From the NCBI GenBank assembly GCA_903881085.1, contig CAIRSA010000397.1:1-38341 (forward strand): 38,341 nucleotides of DNA, given 5' to 3'. This DNA is from an uncultured Acidobacteriia bacterium. GTDB taxonomy: Bacteria; Acidobacteriota; Terriglobia; Bryobacterales; Bryobacteraceae. Positions 14,313 to 23,101 of this stretch are shown piece by piece (within the stretch, counting starts at the first letter, position 1; each line of letters begins with the position of its first letter). The notes beneath the pieces are model-generated. The model was given only the letters and a program-made list of their open reading frames with translations, was not told the DNA's origin and made no database searches. Both the position numbers and the translations under genes were made by a program.

Positions 14313-16682
14313 ATGCGCGTTGCAGGCGCCATTGCGTGTCTGTCATTGCTACTTCCGAATGTCGGGTCTCCCGGCAAGACTTTCGATAGCCGAAGGTTAG
14401 TTCCTGCCAGCTATTGGGACTCTTCCGAGCTCAAGGCCTATCGCCAACGGGCGTTTGAATTTGTCCGCAAGGACCAATTGCCTGAAGCGGTCAAGGTCTA
14501 CAAAGCCGCCTATCACGAGGCGCTGCGACTGGGAGACAAGCGCTCCGCGGCAACATTCCTCAACAATGCAGGTGCGGCCCAAATGGGATGGCTACGGATG
14601 CGAGGCACCATGGCCACGCTGCTTGAGACCAGGAAGCTCGCCGAAGAGATCGGCTACACCGAAATGGTGCGACTGAGCACGTTGAATCTTTCCCACCTCT
14701 ATCTTCAAATGGACGATCTTCCAGCCGCGGTGGAAGCCGCAAACCGCGGGTTGGAAGCGATGCAGGTATCGGATAGTCCTGTTTACCGCGTTCAGGTACT
14801 GATGCAGCTCGCGAAGGTGCGCGCCCGTCAGGGACAAATGAAAGAGTGCGAGAGGCTGATGCTCCAAGCGGCAGAAATTGCCGAGCGTTCGAACGAGACT
14901 CGATATCTGGGACGAATCTGGAACCATCTGGGATACGAGTATCTGGAACATTGGCAGTTGGAAGAGGCGGAGCGAGCCTTGGTGCTTGCGCACCGGATAC
15001 TTTCTGAAGCAAAAGACCAGGAAACAAACTTGAGCTACCCCAATTTGGCCAAATTGTACCGGATCAAAGGAGACTTGAGCGAAAGCTCCCACTGGATGGA
15101 GCTCAGCATCCAGGCCTCGGAGCGCGGAGAAAAGCGTCTGCCTCGCTGGTATATTTATCAGCAGCGAGGTCTGCTCAGGCAAGCCGAAGGCAAACCTGAG
15201 CAAGCGCTGGAGGATTTCCGCCAGGCTCTTCGCGAAGCCCGATTGTGGCGTCTTGACGTAGTTCCCGCCAGCTCCCTTCGCATCAGTTCCGAAGTAAAAT
15301 TGCAGTCCATCTACGATGGGTTCCTTTCGGCGGGCTACGAAGTCTACCGGCAGAGTCCGTCGGAGGCACTCAAGAGAGAACTCTTCCTCGCCGCGCAGGA
15401 GAACCGGGCATGGAGCCTGCGCGAAACAGTTCGTAGCACCGCCCAACAGGAACTTCCCGATGATTATTACACGCTGTTGGCGGATTTACGTGCAGCTGCG
15501 TCAAGCCATGACGAAGCGAAGATCGCCGGCCTACGAAACCGGCTCATGGAGATGGAAGCCGCGACGGGTTTATTACGGCCCTCGGTTGACGATGGCTATC
15601 TGGCACTGAAAGAGATCCAGGAAAATCTGCGGGCCGACGAGGCTATGCTGAGTTTCCACTTGACGAGCGATCAACCCATGCTCTGGACCTTGACACGGAC
15701 CACGCTGAGCATGCATCGCCTTCCCTCCCGAATCCTGTGGGCCGGGGCAGTATCGCGTCTTCAGAAGCAAGTGCGCTCGGAAACGGCAGAAATGAAATGC
15801 ACGGCGGAGGCGGTGTACTGGATGTTGCTGGGGCAAGTGCCACCCGAGGTGGCCGCAAAACGCCATTGGCTGCTCGCGCTGGATGTGGGACTATTCGATC
15901 TGCCTTTTGCCGCGCTGCGCAACGAAGACAAATACCTGATTGAGGCTCATTCTCTTACCGTATCGCCACATCCCGCGCTGCGCACACGCAAGCAGGGTGG
16001 CGGAAAGGCGGACTCTTTCCTCGGCGTTGGGGACCCGGTCTATAACCGGGCTGATCCCAGATGGCCCGGCCGCAGAAATATGTTTGACGGCATGTGGGCA
16101 CACAACGAAATTCCAGAGTTGCCCCGTCTGCCAGGAACAGGGCGTGAAATCGACCGCTGTGGACGAGTGGTGGCGAGCAATCCAGTATTGCTGAAAGGCA
16201 ACAACACATCCATGGAAAGATTTCAAGCGGAATTAAACCGTATGCCCAACATTATCCATTTGGCTGCACATGTTGTGCAAAGCGATAACGACCCAAATCA
16301 ATCGAGCATCGCCATGAACCTGAAGCAGGATGGCACGCCCACGCTGCTTTCCTCAGATACGATCACCCGCTTGCGCACGGATGCCCGCGTGGTGACGATG
16401 AGCGGATGCGGATCGGGTCGGGGTGCTGCATTACCTGGGACGGGCCTGATGGGCCTGACGCGGGCATGGCTCGAAGCGGGTGCGCAATCCGTGGCCGCAA
16501 GTCTTTGGCCGGTGCCGGACGATTCCGGCGACCTTCTCATATCGTTTTATAAATTTCTCGGTTCGCAGAACAGCTCTGCCTCAGATGCTCTGCAGGCCGC
16601 ACAGTTGGAGAACCTGCACTCCGGCACGTGGCGATCTCATCCTCGCTACTGGGCCGCTTACTTCATTGCCGGAAAGGATTAA
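14313..16682 (+). CDS. TPR-CHAT protein (caspase-like peptidase), probably exported
   Basis: The 789-residue protein has a hydrophobic N-terminus (residues 3-20) that looks like a signal peptide, a long helical TPR region (about 45-330), and a C-terminal CHAT caspase-fold domain (about 500-789). The catalytic dyad is visible: His653 in IHLAAHVV and Cys699 in VTMSGCGSGRG. The later GTGLMGLTRAWLEAGAQSVAASLWPV block is also typical of CHAT. The dyad looks intact, so it should be an active cysteine peptidase that senses a partner through the TPRs. The gene lies 6 nt before an ECF sigma gene, followed by a membrane anti-sigma gene, which suggests that it controls the sigma factor. If exported it would reach the periplasmic part of the anti-sigma factor. 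The signal peptide is only moderately convincing. Confidence 0.85.
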   Translation: MRVAGAIACLSLLLPNVGSPGKTFDSRRLVPASYWDSSELKAYRQRAFEFVRKDQLPEAVKVYKAAYHEALRLGDKRSAATFLNNAGAAQMGWLRMRGTMATLLETRKLAEEIGYTEMVRLSTLNLSHLYLQMDDLPAAVEAANRGLEAMQVSDSPVYRVQVLMQLAKVRARQGQMKECERLMLQAAEIAERSNETRYLGRIWNHLGYEYLEHWQLEEAERALVLAHRILSEAKDQETNLSYPNLAKLYRIKGDLSESSHWMELSIQASERGEKRLPRWYIYQQRGLLRQAEGKPEQALEDFRQALREARLWRLDVVPASSLRISSEVKLQSIYDGFLSAGYEVYRQSPSEALKRELFLAAQENRAWSLRETVRSTAQQELPDDYYTLLADLRAAASSHDEAKIAGLRNRLMEMEAATGLLRPSVDDGYLALKEIQENLRADEAMLSFHLTSDQPMLWTLTRTTLSMHRLPSRILWAGAVSRLQKQVRSETAEMKCTAEAVYWMLLGQVPPEVAAKRHWLLALDVGLFDLPFAALRNEDKYLIEAHSLTVSPHPALRTRKQGGGKADSFLGVGDPVYNRADPRWPGRRNMFDGMWAHNEIPELPRLPGTGREIDRCGRVVASNPVLLKGNNTSMERFQAELNRMPNIIHLAAHVVQSDNDPNQSSIAMNLKQDGTPTLLSSDTITRLRTDARVVTMSGCGSGRGAALPGTGLMGLTRAWLEAGAQSVAASLWPVPDDSGDLLISFYKFLGSQNSSASDALQAAQLENLHSGTWRSHPRYWAAYFIAGKD

Positions 16683-16688
16683 GAATTT

Positions 16689-17417
16689 ATGTTATTGGCT
16701 ATGACCGGGAGTTCCAATCCGCAGTCTGACGAAGAGATGGAAAATCAGGCGGTAGAGCTCAGCGACGGCATGGAGGCGGAGGCACAGCCCACAGGCTCCG
16801 GCTTCGCGCCCGTGAACTGGATCAGCCTGGTCGATGGCATTCGCGCGGGCGAGGGGTCGGCGATGGAAGAGCTGTACCGGTTGTTCTACCGGGGCGTGAA
16901 GTTTTACCTGTGCCGCCAATTGGGCATGCAAGAGCTCGACGATAAGATTCACGACACCTTTGTCATCGTTGTTCAGGCGATTCGCCGCGGGGAACTGCGC
17001 GAACCGGAACGGCTGATGGGCTATGTAAGGACGGTGGTACGCCGCCAGGTGGCAGCCCACATCGATCAGGTCATCCACAACCGCCGAGAGACCGTCGAAT
17101 TGGATGACGGAGTCCGGCTGGCCGATCTGCGAGGCAACCCCGAACAGATAGCCATAGTGGATGAGCAGGCCGATCTGATGACACAGGTTCTGCGCACAAT
17201 TTCGCGACGGGACCGCGAGATCCTTACCCGATTCTATCTGCAGGAGCAGACACAAGAGGAGATTTGCAGCGATATGGGTCTCTCGGAGACGCAGTTCCGG
17301 CTGCTAAAGAGCCGCGCTAAACAGAGATTCGGCGAATTGGGCCGCCAGCGATTACTTAACGAGAAGAAAACACAGGAAGAAAAAATTCTGAGAAAATCTC
17401 ACTCCGCCGGACACTAA
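16689..17417 (+). CDS. ECF-type RNA polymerase sigma factor
   Basis: This 242-residue sigma-70-family protein contains region 2 at about residues 45-122 (EELYRLFYRGVKFYLCRQLG...DDKIHDTFVIVVQAI) and region 4 at about 165-218 (ISRRDREILTRFYLQEQTQEEI, then GLSETQFRLLKSRAKQRF as the helix-turn-helix). It has an unusual acidic N-terminal extension of about 40 residues and a charged C-terminal tail. It starts 6 nt after the CHAT stop; an in-frame ATG at 16701 is an alternative start. Placement between a CHAT peptidase and a zinc-finger anti-sigma factor indicates a stimulus-controlled sigma switch. The promoters it recognises are unknown. Confidence 0.9.
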   Translation: MLLAMTGSSNPQSDEEMENQAVELSDGMEAEAQPTGSGFAPVNWISLVDGIRAGEGSAMEELYRLFYRGVKFYLCRQLGMQELDDKIHDTFVIVVQAIRRGELREPERLMGYVRTVVRRQVAAHIDQVIHNRRETVELDDGVRLADLRGNPEQIAIVDEQADLMTQVLRTISRRDREILTRFYLQEQTQEEICSDMGLSETQFRLLKSRAKQRFGELGRQRLLNEKKTQEEKILRKSHSAGH

Positions 17418-17492
17418 TCTATCAAAGGCCTGTTGTGGCCAGGTGCGACCCACACGTATGAAAACGCCCCGCTATGGAGGATAAGATATTTT

Positions 17493-18122
17493 ATGATGAG
17501 TACGGAGTCGCATACACCCGACGATTTGCTGGAGCGCTACGCCATGCGTAGCTTGTGCGAGCAAGACGCGGACGAACTGGAAGATCACCTGATGTTCTGC
17601 CGCCCTTGCCAACTGCAATTGGAATCGATCGAATCGTTTCTACTTGCAGCGCGCCAGGCAAGCCGTCAGATCCGCAAAGAGGAGCCCCAAGCAGGGTCTG
17701 TCAGGAGTAAGCTAGCCCGGTTTCAACTAATTGGCATCTTCGAATTCCCACGCCAATTAGCCTTTCCCGCTGCCGGCCTGGCGATGGCACTCTGCGCCAT
17801 GATTGTATTCATGCCCAGCGCCGATCAACCCTATCAGCAAGTCAGCCTGGAGGCGATGCGCGGAGCCGATAGCGGCATAGCGCCGGCCAACAAGCCACTG
17901 GAACTGGTGCTCAGTCTCGCCGGGCTGACATCTTCCGCCACATATCGCGTGGAAATAGTCAGCGCCGGCGGAGCGTCAATTTCGGTCACATCCGCAGTCC
18001 CCAAATCAGATTTGCTCACCGTGCGAAGCACTTCAAAACTACCGCCTGGCCAATACTGGGTACGTGTCTACAACCCCGATTCCACAGACCCGTTACGGGA
18101 ATTCTCACTCCGCACACAATAG
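17493..18122 (+). CDS. Membrane anti-sigma factor with zinc-finger (ZAS/zf-HC2-like) domain
   Basis: The 209-residue protein begins at the ATG at 17493, chosen because GGAGG at 17476-17480 lies upstream and the preceding in-frame codons do not look conserved. The N-terminal cytosolic part holds the anti-sigma zinc motif His32-x3-Cys36-x2-Cys39 (DHLMFCRPCQ). One membrane helix spans about residues 89-107. About 100 C-terminal residues would be periplasmic and look like a beta-sandwich (PLELVLSLAGL...YRVEIVSAGG...PPGQYWVRVYNP). Such proteins bind their ECF sigma factor until proteolysed or otherwise released. It follows the sigma gene after 75 nt and is very likely co-transcribed with it. Confidence 0.8.
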   Translation: MMSTESHTPDDLLERYAMRSLCEQDADELEDHLMFCRPCQLQLESIESFLLAARQASRQIRKEEPQAGSVRSKLARFQLIGIFEFPRQLAFPAAGLAMALCAMIVFMPSADQPYQQVSLEAMRGADSGIAPANKPLELVLSLAGLTSSATYRVEIVSAGGASISVTSAVPKSDLLTVRSTSKLPPGQYWVRVYNPDSTDPLREFSLRTQ

Positions 18123-18155
18123 ACAGGCCCCGCTAAGTGCTAACCTAGACTGAGA

Positions 18156-18305
18156 ATGGGAAAATACAAACCCGTGCGCGGGGCGGCGAAGAATGCTTCA
18201 TCCAACAAAGCTGCCATACCCTGCTTAATTTTAGTTCTCAGCGGAATAGCACTGATCGGTATCCTGTTCTATTACGTAATGAAATCGAGTGTGAATGCGA
18301 ATTGA
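18156..18305 (+). CDS. Small single-pass membrane protein (49 aa)
   Basis: ATG at 18156 to TGA at 18303-18305 encodes 49 residues. A basic N-terminus (MGKYKPVRGAAKNASSNK) is followed by one hydrophobic helix (about residues 20-42, CLILVLSGIALIGILFYYV) and a short polar tail. Its last 11 nt overlap the rph start at 18295, so translation of the two is probably coupled. A GAGA sequence lies just before the ATG, too close for an ideal ribosome-binding site. It could belong to the preceding anti-sigma unit or to the rph operon. Function unknown. Confidence 0.6.
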   Translation: MGKYKPVRGAAKNASSNKAAIPCLILVLSGIALIGILFYYVMKSSVNAN

Positions 18306-19014
18306 TAATCGGAAAGCCGATGAGATGCGTCCGGTCCGGATTACGACGGACTACTTACTGACCGCCGAAGGTTCAGTACTGATTGAGATTGGAAACACGC
18401 GCGTACTCTGCACCGCCACGGTGGAAGACACGATACCGCAGTTTCTGCGAAACACCGGCAAGGGTTGGGTGACAGCGGAGTATTCCATGCTGCCCCGCTC
18501 CACCGCCACCCGCACGCCACGCGAGGTGAACAAGGGGCGTGCTTCGGGACGCACCATGGAGATTCAGCGCCTGATCGGCCGTTCCTTGCGGTCCGTGGTG
18601 GATATGAACGCACTCGGCGAGCGCAGCGTGATCATCGATTGCGACGTGCTGCAGGCCGACGGCGGCACGCGCACGGCTTCCATCACTGGAGCCTTCGTGG
18701 CGCTGCACATGGCGCTGCAGAAACTGGTTCAATACGGGCGGCTGAAACGCATGCCCGTGCGGGATTTCCTCGCCGCAACCAGCGTTGGCATTGTGAAAGA
18801 CAAAGCGATGCTTGACCTGTGCTATGAAGAAGACTCCACCGCCGAAGTGGATATGAACGTAGTGATGACCGGCGCCGGCCGCTTCGTGGAATTGCAGGCC
18901 ACCGCGGAACTGGCGGCGTTCGACGATAACCAGATGATGGAGATGGTGGCACTTGGGCGGGTCGGCGTGCGCGATCTGATCTTACTCCAGAAGAAGGCAC
19001 TCGGCATCGCATGA
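18295..19014 (+). CDS. rph: Ribonuclease PH
   Basis: The 239-residue protein is a standard-length RNase PH, the phosphate-dependent 3'-to-5' exoribonuclease that trims tRNA 3' ends as a hexamer. Diagnostic segments include MRPVRITTDYLLTAEGSVLIEIGNTRVLCTA-type N-terminus, GWVTAEYSMLPRSTATRT, GRASGRTMEIQRLIGRSLR (phosphate-binding arginines), DCDVLQADGGTRTASITGAFVAL and EDSTAEVDMNVVMTGAG. It overlaps the small membrane protein gene by 11 nt upstream and the rdgB-type gene by 4 nt (ATGA). The rph-rdgB pairing is common in bacteria. Confidence 0.97.
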   Translation: MRIDNRKADEMRPVRITTDYLLTAEGSVLIEIGNTRVLCTATVEDTIPQFLRNTGKGWVTAEYSMLPRSTATRTPREVNKGRASGRTMEIQRLIGRSLRSVVDMNALGERSVIIDCDVLQADGGTRTASITGAFVALHMALQKLVQYGRLKRMPVRDFLAATSVGIVKDKAMLDLCYEEDSTAEVDMNVVMTGAGRFVELQATAELAAFDDNQMMEMVALGRVGVRDLILLQKKALGIA

Positions 19015-19601
19015 AGCTGTACTGCGCAACTACGAACCCGGGAAAGCTGCGCGAGTTCAAATTGATTGTCGCGAATTATGGCGGCGATGCATTCGAAGTG
19101 GAGCCGCTGGAAAACACCAAAGCGATTCCACCGTGCGATGAGACCGGCGCGACGTTTGAAGAGAACGCCGCGCAGAAGGCCGTTCATTACGGGGCACATG
19201 CGCCGGGTCTGTTGTTCTCCGACGATTCCGGCCTGGAAGTGGACGCGCTCGGCGGAGCCCCCGGCATCTTTTCGGCGCGCTATGCGGGCGAGCACGCAAC
19301 CGATGACGACAACAACCGGTTGTTGCTCGAAAACCTGAAGGGCATTGCCCATCGCGGGGCGCGCTTTGTTTGCGCCATCGCGCTGGCCGATCATGGCAAA
19401 TTAGTGCGTACCTTCCGCGGACATGTCGATGGCCGGATCATCGAGGGCGAACGCGGGCCTAACGGCTTTGGCTACGACCCGATGTTCTTCCACGAGCCTT
19501 TCGGCTGCACGTTTGGCGAAGCATCGGCGGAACAGAAATTGCTGGTCAGCCACCGCGCCAAAGCTCTGGCCGCGATGCTCGATTACTTGCGCATTCGTTG
19601 A
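19011..19601 (+). CDS. rdgB: RdgB/HAM1-family XTP/dITP pyrophosphatase
   Basis: The 196-residue enzyme hydrolyses deaminated purine nucleotides (dITP, XTP) to monophosphates, keeping them out of DNA and RNA. Family motifs are intact: CATTNPGKLREFK (substrate/metal), FSDDSGLEVDALGGAPGIFSARYAG, and GPNGFGYDPMFF near the C-terminus, ending SHRAKALAAM. The ATG overlaps the rph stop, so the two are coupled. The gene ends against a REP-like repeat shared with the convergent polX gene. Confidence 0.96.
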   Translation: MKLYCATTNPGKLREFKLIVANYGGDAFEVEPLENTKAIPPCDETGATFEENAAQKAVHYGAHAPGLLFSDDSGLEVDALGGAPGIFSARYAGEHATDDDNNRLLLENLKGIAHRGARFVCAIALADHGKLVRTFRGHVDGRIIEGERGPNGFGYDPMFFHEPFGCTFGEASAEQKLLVSHRAKALAAMLDYLRIR

Positions 19602-19603
19602 AT

Positions 19604-19630
19604 TGGACAGGCAAATTCCCTGCCCTACCC
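19604..19630. repeat. Third copy of the GTAG-headed REP-like unit (diverged)
   Basis: Read on the minus strand it starts GGGTAGGGCAGG and ends TTGCCTGTCCA. It matches the unit at 9511 at 23 of 28 positions. It fills the gap between the convergent rdgB and polX genes and includes the polX stop codon (19625-19627). Confidence 0.7.
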
Positions 19631-21349
19631 CGTGCGGCGCCCAACCAAAGCCTGCTCAAACTCCTTGAGTGGCAGAGTATTCAGCACATCCTTCGATTCC
19701 AACCAACCACGGCGCGCCATCTTCACGCCATAACGCATATTGGAAAGATGCTTGGGATGGTGCGCGTCCGTGGAGATCGTAAACCGGCAACCCTTCGATT
19801 TCGCGATGCGGATCAGCGTTGCATGCAAGTCCAACCGCTCTGGACTGGCATTGATCTCCATCGCAATGCCCCGCTTTGCCGCCTCGGCCGCCACCCGTTC
19901 AAAGTCATACGGAAACGCGTCGCGATGCAGCAGCACGCGGCCCGTCGGATGCCCGATCACCTTCAAGTACGGACATTCCATCGCGCGCAGCAGCCGGTCG
20001 GTCATCTCCGCCGATTCCATGTTCATGTAGCTGTGCACGGAGCCGATTACCAGATCCAACTCAGCCAGCGCGTCATCGGCCAAATCCATGGTGCCATCTT
20101 TGCGGATGTCGCACTCCAGGCCGCTGAACACGCGCAGTCCCAACTGGCTTTGATCCATCTCACGGACTTTGCGCGCAAAGTTCACGCAGCGCTCCTCGTC
20201 CAGGCCATTGGCCATCGCCAGCGCCTTGGAGTGATCGGTGATGGCAATATATTCATAGCCCAGCGCGCGCGCGTTCTCGGCCATCTCCTCAAGCGATGCG
20301 CGGCCATCCGATTCACGCGTGTGCATATGAATATCGCCACGCATGTCGCCAAGCTCAAGCAGCACCGGCAAACGCCCTTCGGCCGCGGCGTCGATTTCGC
20401 CATGATTTTCGCGCAGTTCCGGCGCAATCCACGGCAGGCCCAGCATCGAATAGATCTCGGCTTCGTCGGCACCTGCCACCTTCACTTCGTCGCTCAGTCG
20501 CACCAACCCGTATTCGTTCAGCGTCAAGCCCTGCTTCAAAGCCCGATTGCGCAGCACCACGTTGTGGTCCTTGCTGCCGGTGAAGTATTGCATGGCCGCA
20601 CCATAGCTCTCATCGGGCAGCGTGCGCACGTCCACCTGCAGGCCCTCCACGCCCACCTTCGCGCTGGCTTTGTTCACGCCCTTGGCCAGCACTTCATGCA
20701 CGCGCGTCCATTTCGTAAACGTGTCGAGCGCGGAAGTTGCGTCCGGACCGGTCACCAGCAGATCCAGGTCGCCCACCGTCTCGCGGCCTCGACGCAGACT
20801 ACCCGCCGGAGTCACCTTCAGCGGCGCTAGCAGCTCTGTAATCTCCAGCGCAATTCGATCGGCGAAATCGATATGGAACCGGCCTGCACTCTGGCGATAC
20901 TGTGCGATGGAGCGAAGCACTTTCTCTTCCAGCTTGGCGCCCATGCGCGGCAGCGTGCGCAGCTTCTGCTCCTGGCAGATGCGCTCCAGGTCATCAATGG
21001 TCGAAACACGGAAATGCTCAAACAGCATCGCGATGCTCTTCGGGCCCAGGCCCTGGATCTTCAGCATCTCCAGCGCCGTCGGCGGATACTTTTCCAGCAT
21101 CTGATCGCGCCGCTCAAAAGAACCGCGCTCCACGATTTCGCCCAGCACGTGCGCGATGCCCTTGCCGATGCCCGGAATGTCGGTAACTTTGCGCGCAGGG
21201 TCCTTCAGAATATCGGCCATCCGCTCCGGATAGCCTTCAATCACGGTAACAGCGTTGCGATAGCTGCGGATGCGGAACGAGTCCTCGGCGGCGATCTCCA
21301 TGAGGTCGGCTGTCTCCGCAATCAGCCTGGCGATTTCCTGATTCTCCAT
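19625..21349 (-). CDS. polX: DNA polymerase/3'-5' exonuclease PolX
   Basis: The 574-residue protein has the full bacterial PolX layout. Helix-hairpin-helix segments are at about 57-70 (DIPGIGKGIA) and 97-105 (IQGLGPKSI). The X-family nucleotidyltransferase core has GSLRRGRETVGDLDLLV with catalytic Asp194/Asp196 and a third Asp240 (QVDVR). A C-terminal PHP exonuclease domain starts at 338 (GDIHMHTRESDGR; His341, His343) and continues through ITDHSKALAMANGL and NASPERLDL. All catalytic residues of both activities appear present. It acts in gap-filling base-excision-type repair. A GGGAA sequence precedes the ATG. Divergent from the DUF885 gene with a 36-bp gap. Confidence 0.96.
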   Translation of the reverse strand: MENQEIARLIAETADLMEIAAEDSFRIRSYRNAVTVIEGYPERMADILKDPARKVTDIPGIGKGIAHVLGEIVERGSFERRDQMLEKYPPTALEMLKIQGLGPKSIAMLFEHFRVSTIDDLERICQEQKLRTLPRMGAKLEEKVLRSIAQYRQSAGRFHIDFADRIALEITELLAPLKVTPAGSLRRGRETVGDLDLLVTGPDATSALDTFTKWTRVHEVLAKGVNKASAKVGVEGLQVDVRTLPDESYGAAMQYFTGSKDHNVVLRNRALKQGLTLNEYGLVRLSDEVKVAGADEAEIYSMLGLPWIAPELRENHGEIDAAAEGRLPVLLELGDMRGDIHMHTRESDGRASLEEMAENARALGYEYIAITDHSKALAMANGLDEERCVNFARKVREMDQSQLGLRVFSGLECDIRKDGTMDLADDALAELDLVIGSVHSYMNMESAEMTDRLLRAMECPYLKVIGHPTGRVLLHRDAFPYDFERVAAEAAKRGIAMEINASPERLDLHATLIRIAKSKGCRFTISTDAHHPKHLSNMRYGVKMARRGWLESKDVLNTLPLKEFEQALVGRRTG

Positions 21350-21385
21350 CTTTCCCTATGATGCCATGTTGTGCGAAGGCGTAAA

Positions 21386-23101
21386 ATGGAAACGATGAGA
21401 CTCGTTTTGGCAGTGGTGGCGCTATCCATGCTGGGTGGCTGCAAGAAGAAGCCGACATTTGAGGAGTTGGTATCCGATTTCGTCTATACCAGCGTGGCGC
21501 TGTCGCCCATCAGCGCAACGGGCGCCGGCTACCATTCACACCACGGCGTGCCGCTCGATGAACTGCTTGACGACTACAGCCCCGATGCTATCGCGGGCCA
21601 GCGCAAATTCTATCTTTCATTCCGCGAACTGCTGCAGCGCGCCGTTGACCCGGCAACGCTGAGCCCCGATGATCGCGCCGATTACGACATCATTCAGGAC
21701 CAGATCTCGTTTGCGATGCTGGAACTTGATACGCTGCAGAGCTACCGCCACAACCCCACTGTCTATGTGGAGGCCATCGGCAATGCCTTGTTCAATCCAT
21801 ACGTGCTGGAATACGCGCCCAAGGAAAAGCGATATAAGCACATCATCGCCCGCCTGAAGCGCATGCCCATATTCTTTGAGCACGCCAAACAGCAGTTGCA
21901 AGATTCGCCCGCAGTTTGGAACAAAACAGCGCAGGAAGAGAACGAAGGCAACATCGGCCTGATTGAGAAAGAGATCCACAATGGCGTGCCCGCCGGGTTG
22001 GAAAAGGAATATAACGAAGCGGCCGGCCCGGCGCTTGCCGCCTTGCGCGAATTCAACAAGTTTCTAACCGACGATCTGTCAAAGAAGACTTCCTCCTGGC
22101 AGTTGGGGCCGGAGAAATACGCCAAGAAATTCAAACTGGCGGTGGGCACCGATACGGGCCCGGACGAGGCGCTGGCCGCTGCGGAAGCGGAGCTCGAAAG
22201 CGTCCGCGCCGACATGAAAAAACTTGCCGGTGGCGACGTCAAAAAGGCGCTCGACATGATCGCCAAGCGCCACTCCACCCGCGAAAGCTACTTCACCGAT
22301 GCGCAGGCCGATCTGGCGGAGACAACCAAGTTTGTCGCCAACAGCCGCATTCTGACACTCCCCAAAAGCACGAATTTGAAAGTGATTCCGACGCCCGAAT
22401 TTATGCGCGGCATCTATTCCGTGGGCGGCTTCAACCCTGCACCGGCGCTACAGCCGGAGTTGGGCGCATTCTACTGGCTTACGCCGATCCCTGCAAACTG
22501 GCCCGACGAACGCGTCGAATCCAAGCTCCGGGAATACAATCGCTACGCTCTAAAATTATTGACCGTCCATGAAGCGATGCCCGGTCACTACGTGCAGTTT
22601 GAATTCGCCAATGCGATCGAGTCCAAACCGCGGCGCCTGCTGCGGTCGATCTTCGGCAGCAATGCCTATGTCGAGGGCTGGGCCGTTTACGCCACCGAAC
22701 AGATGCTCGACTCGGGCTACCTGGAAGGCTCGACGGAACTGCGCCTCACCTTCATGAAGCAGCAATTGCGCATGATCGCCAATACCATTCTCGACATCCG
22801 CCTGCACACGAAGAACATGACCGAAGCAGAGGCTCTCGCACTGATGAAGGACCGGACCTATCAGGAAGACGAAGAGGCCACAGGCAAGTACAAGCGGGCG
22901 CAGTTGTCATCGTGCCAGTTGCCCACCTACTTCGTCGGCTGGCGCGATTGGCGGCGACTGTTGTTGCAGAAGAAAAAGCTGGATGGCAATGCTTTCGAGG
23001 CTATTAAGTTCCACGATCAGGCCTTGAAAGCAGGCGCGGTACCGGTTCCTGTGCTGGCCCGGCTGCTCACCGGACAGCCGCTCGGAGCACAGTATAAATG
23101 A
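21386..23101 (+). CDS. DUF885-family lipoprotein, putative metallopeptidase
   Basis: About 571 residues from ATG 21386; an upstream GTG (21371) and an ATG at 21395 are alternatives. The N-terminus has a lipoprotein signal with lipobox LGGC, so it should be lipid-anchored in the envelope. The family signature HEAMPGHYVQ (His-Glu-x4-His arrangement) lies in the C-terminal half, followed by EGWAVYATEQML and KYKRAQLSSCQLPTYFVGW. DUF885 proteins are thought to be zinc peptidases related to M2/M32-like folds, but activity is poorly documented. The last 35 nt overlap the convergent glycosyltransferase gene, an unusual coding overlap at two 3' ends. Confidence 0.85.
   Translation: METMRLVLAVVALSMLGGCKKKPTFEELVSDFVYTSVALSPISATGAGYHSHHGVPLDELLDDYSPDAIAGQRKFYLSFRELLQRAVDPATLSPDDRADYDIIQDQISFAMLELDTLQSYRHNPTVYVEAIGNALFNPYVLEYAPKEKRYKHIIARLKRMPIFFEHAKQQLQDSPAVWNKTAQEENEGNIGLIEKEIHNGVPAGLEKEYNEAAGPALAALREFNKFLTDDLSKKTSSWQLGPEKYAKKFKLAVGTDTGPDEALAAAEAELESVRADMKKLAGGDVKKALDMIAKRHSTRESYFTDAQADLAETTKFVANSRILTLPKSTNLKVIPTPEFMRGIYSVGGFNPAPALQPELGAFYWLTPIPANWPDERVESKLREYNRYALKLLTVHEAMPGHYVQFEFANAIESKPRRLLRSIFGSNAYVEGWAVYATEQMLDSGYLEGSTELRLTFMKQQLRMIANTILDIRLHTKNMTEAEALALMKDRTYQEDEEATGKYKRAQLSSCQLPTYFVGWRDWRRLLLQKKKLDGNAFEAIKFHDQALKAGAVPVPVLARLLTGQPLGAQYK

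Noticed and set aside
17433..17492. Upstream start for the anti-sigma factor
   Set aside because: The extra 20 residues precede the GGAGG at 17476-17480 and the zinc-finger domain begins normally after ATG 17493.
14200..18305. Type III-E CRISPR locus around the CHAT gene
   Set aside because: No repeat-spacer array, gRAMP/Cas7-11 or Csx30-like gene is present in the window; only the protease-sigma analogy remains.
19598..20830. Long plus-strand open frame opposite polX (410 codons)
   Set aside because: It is antisense to PolX, which has all its catalytic motifs; the translation is His/Arg/Gln-rich and resembles no protein. It arises from GC-rich codon structure.
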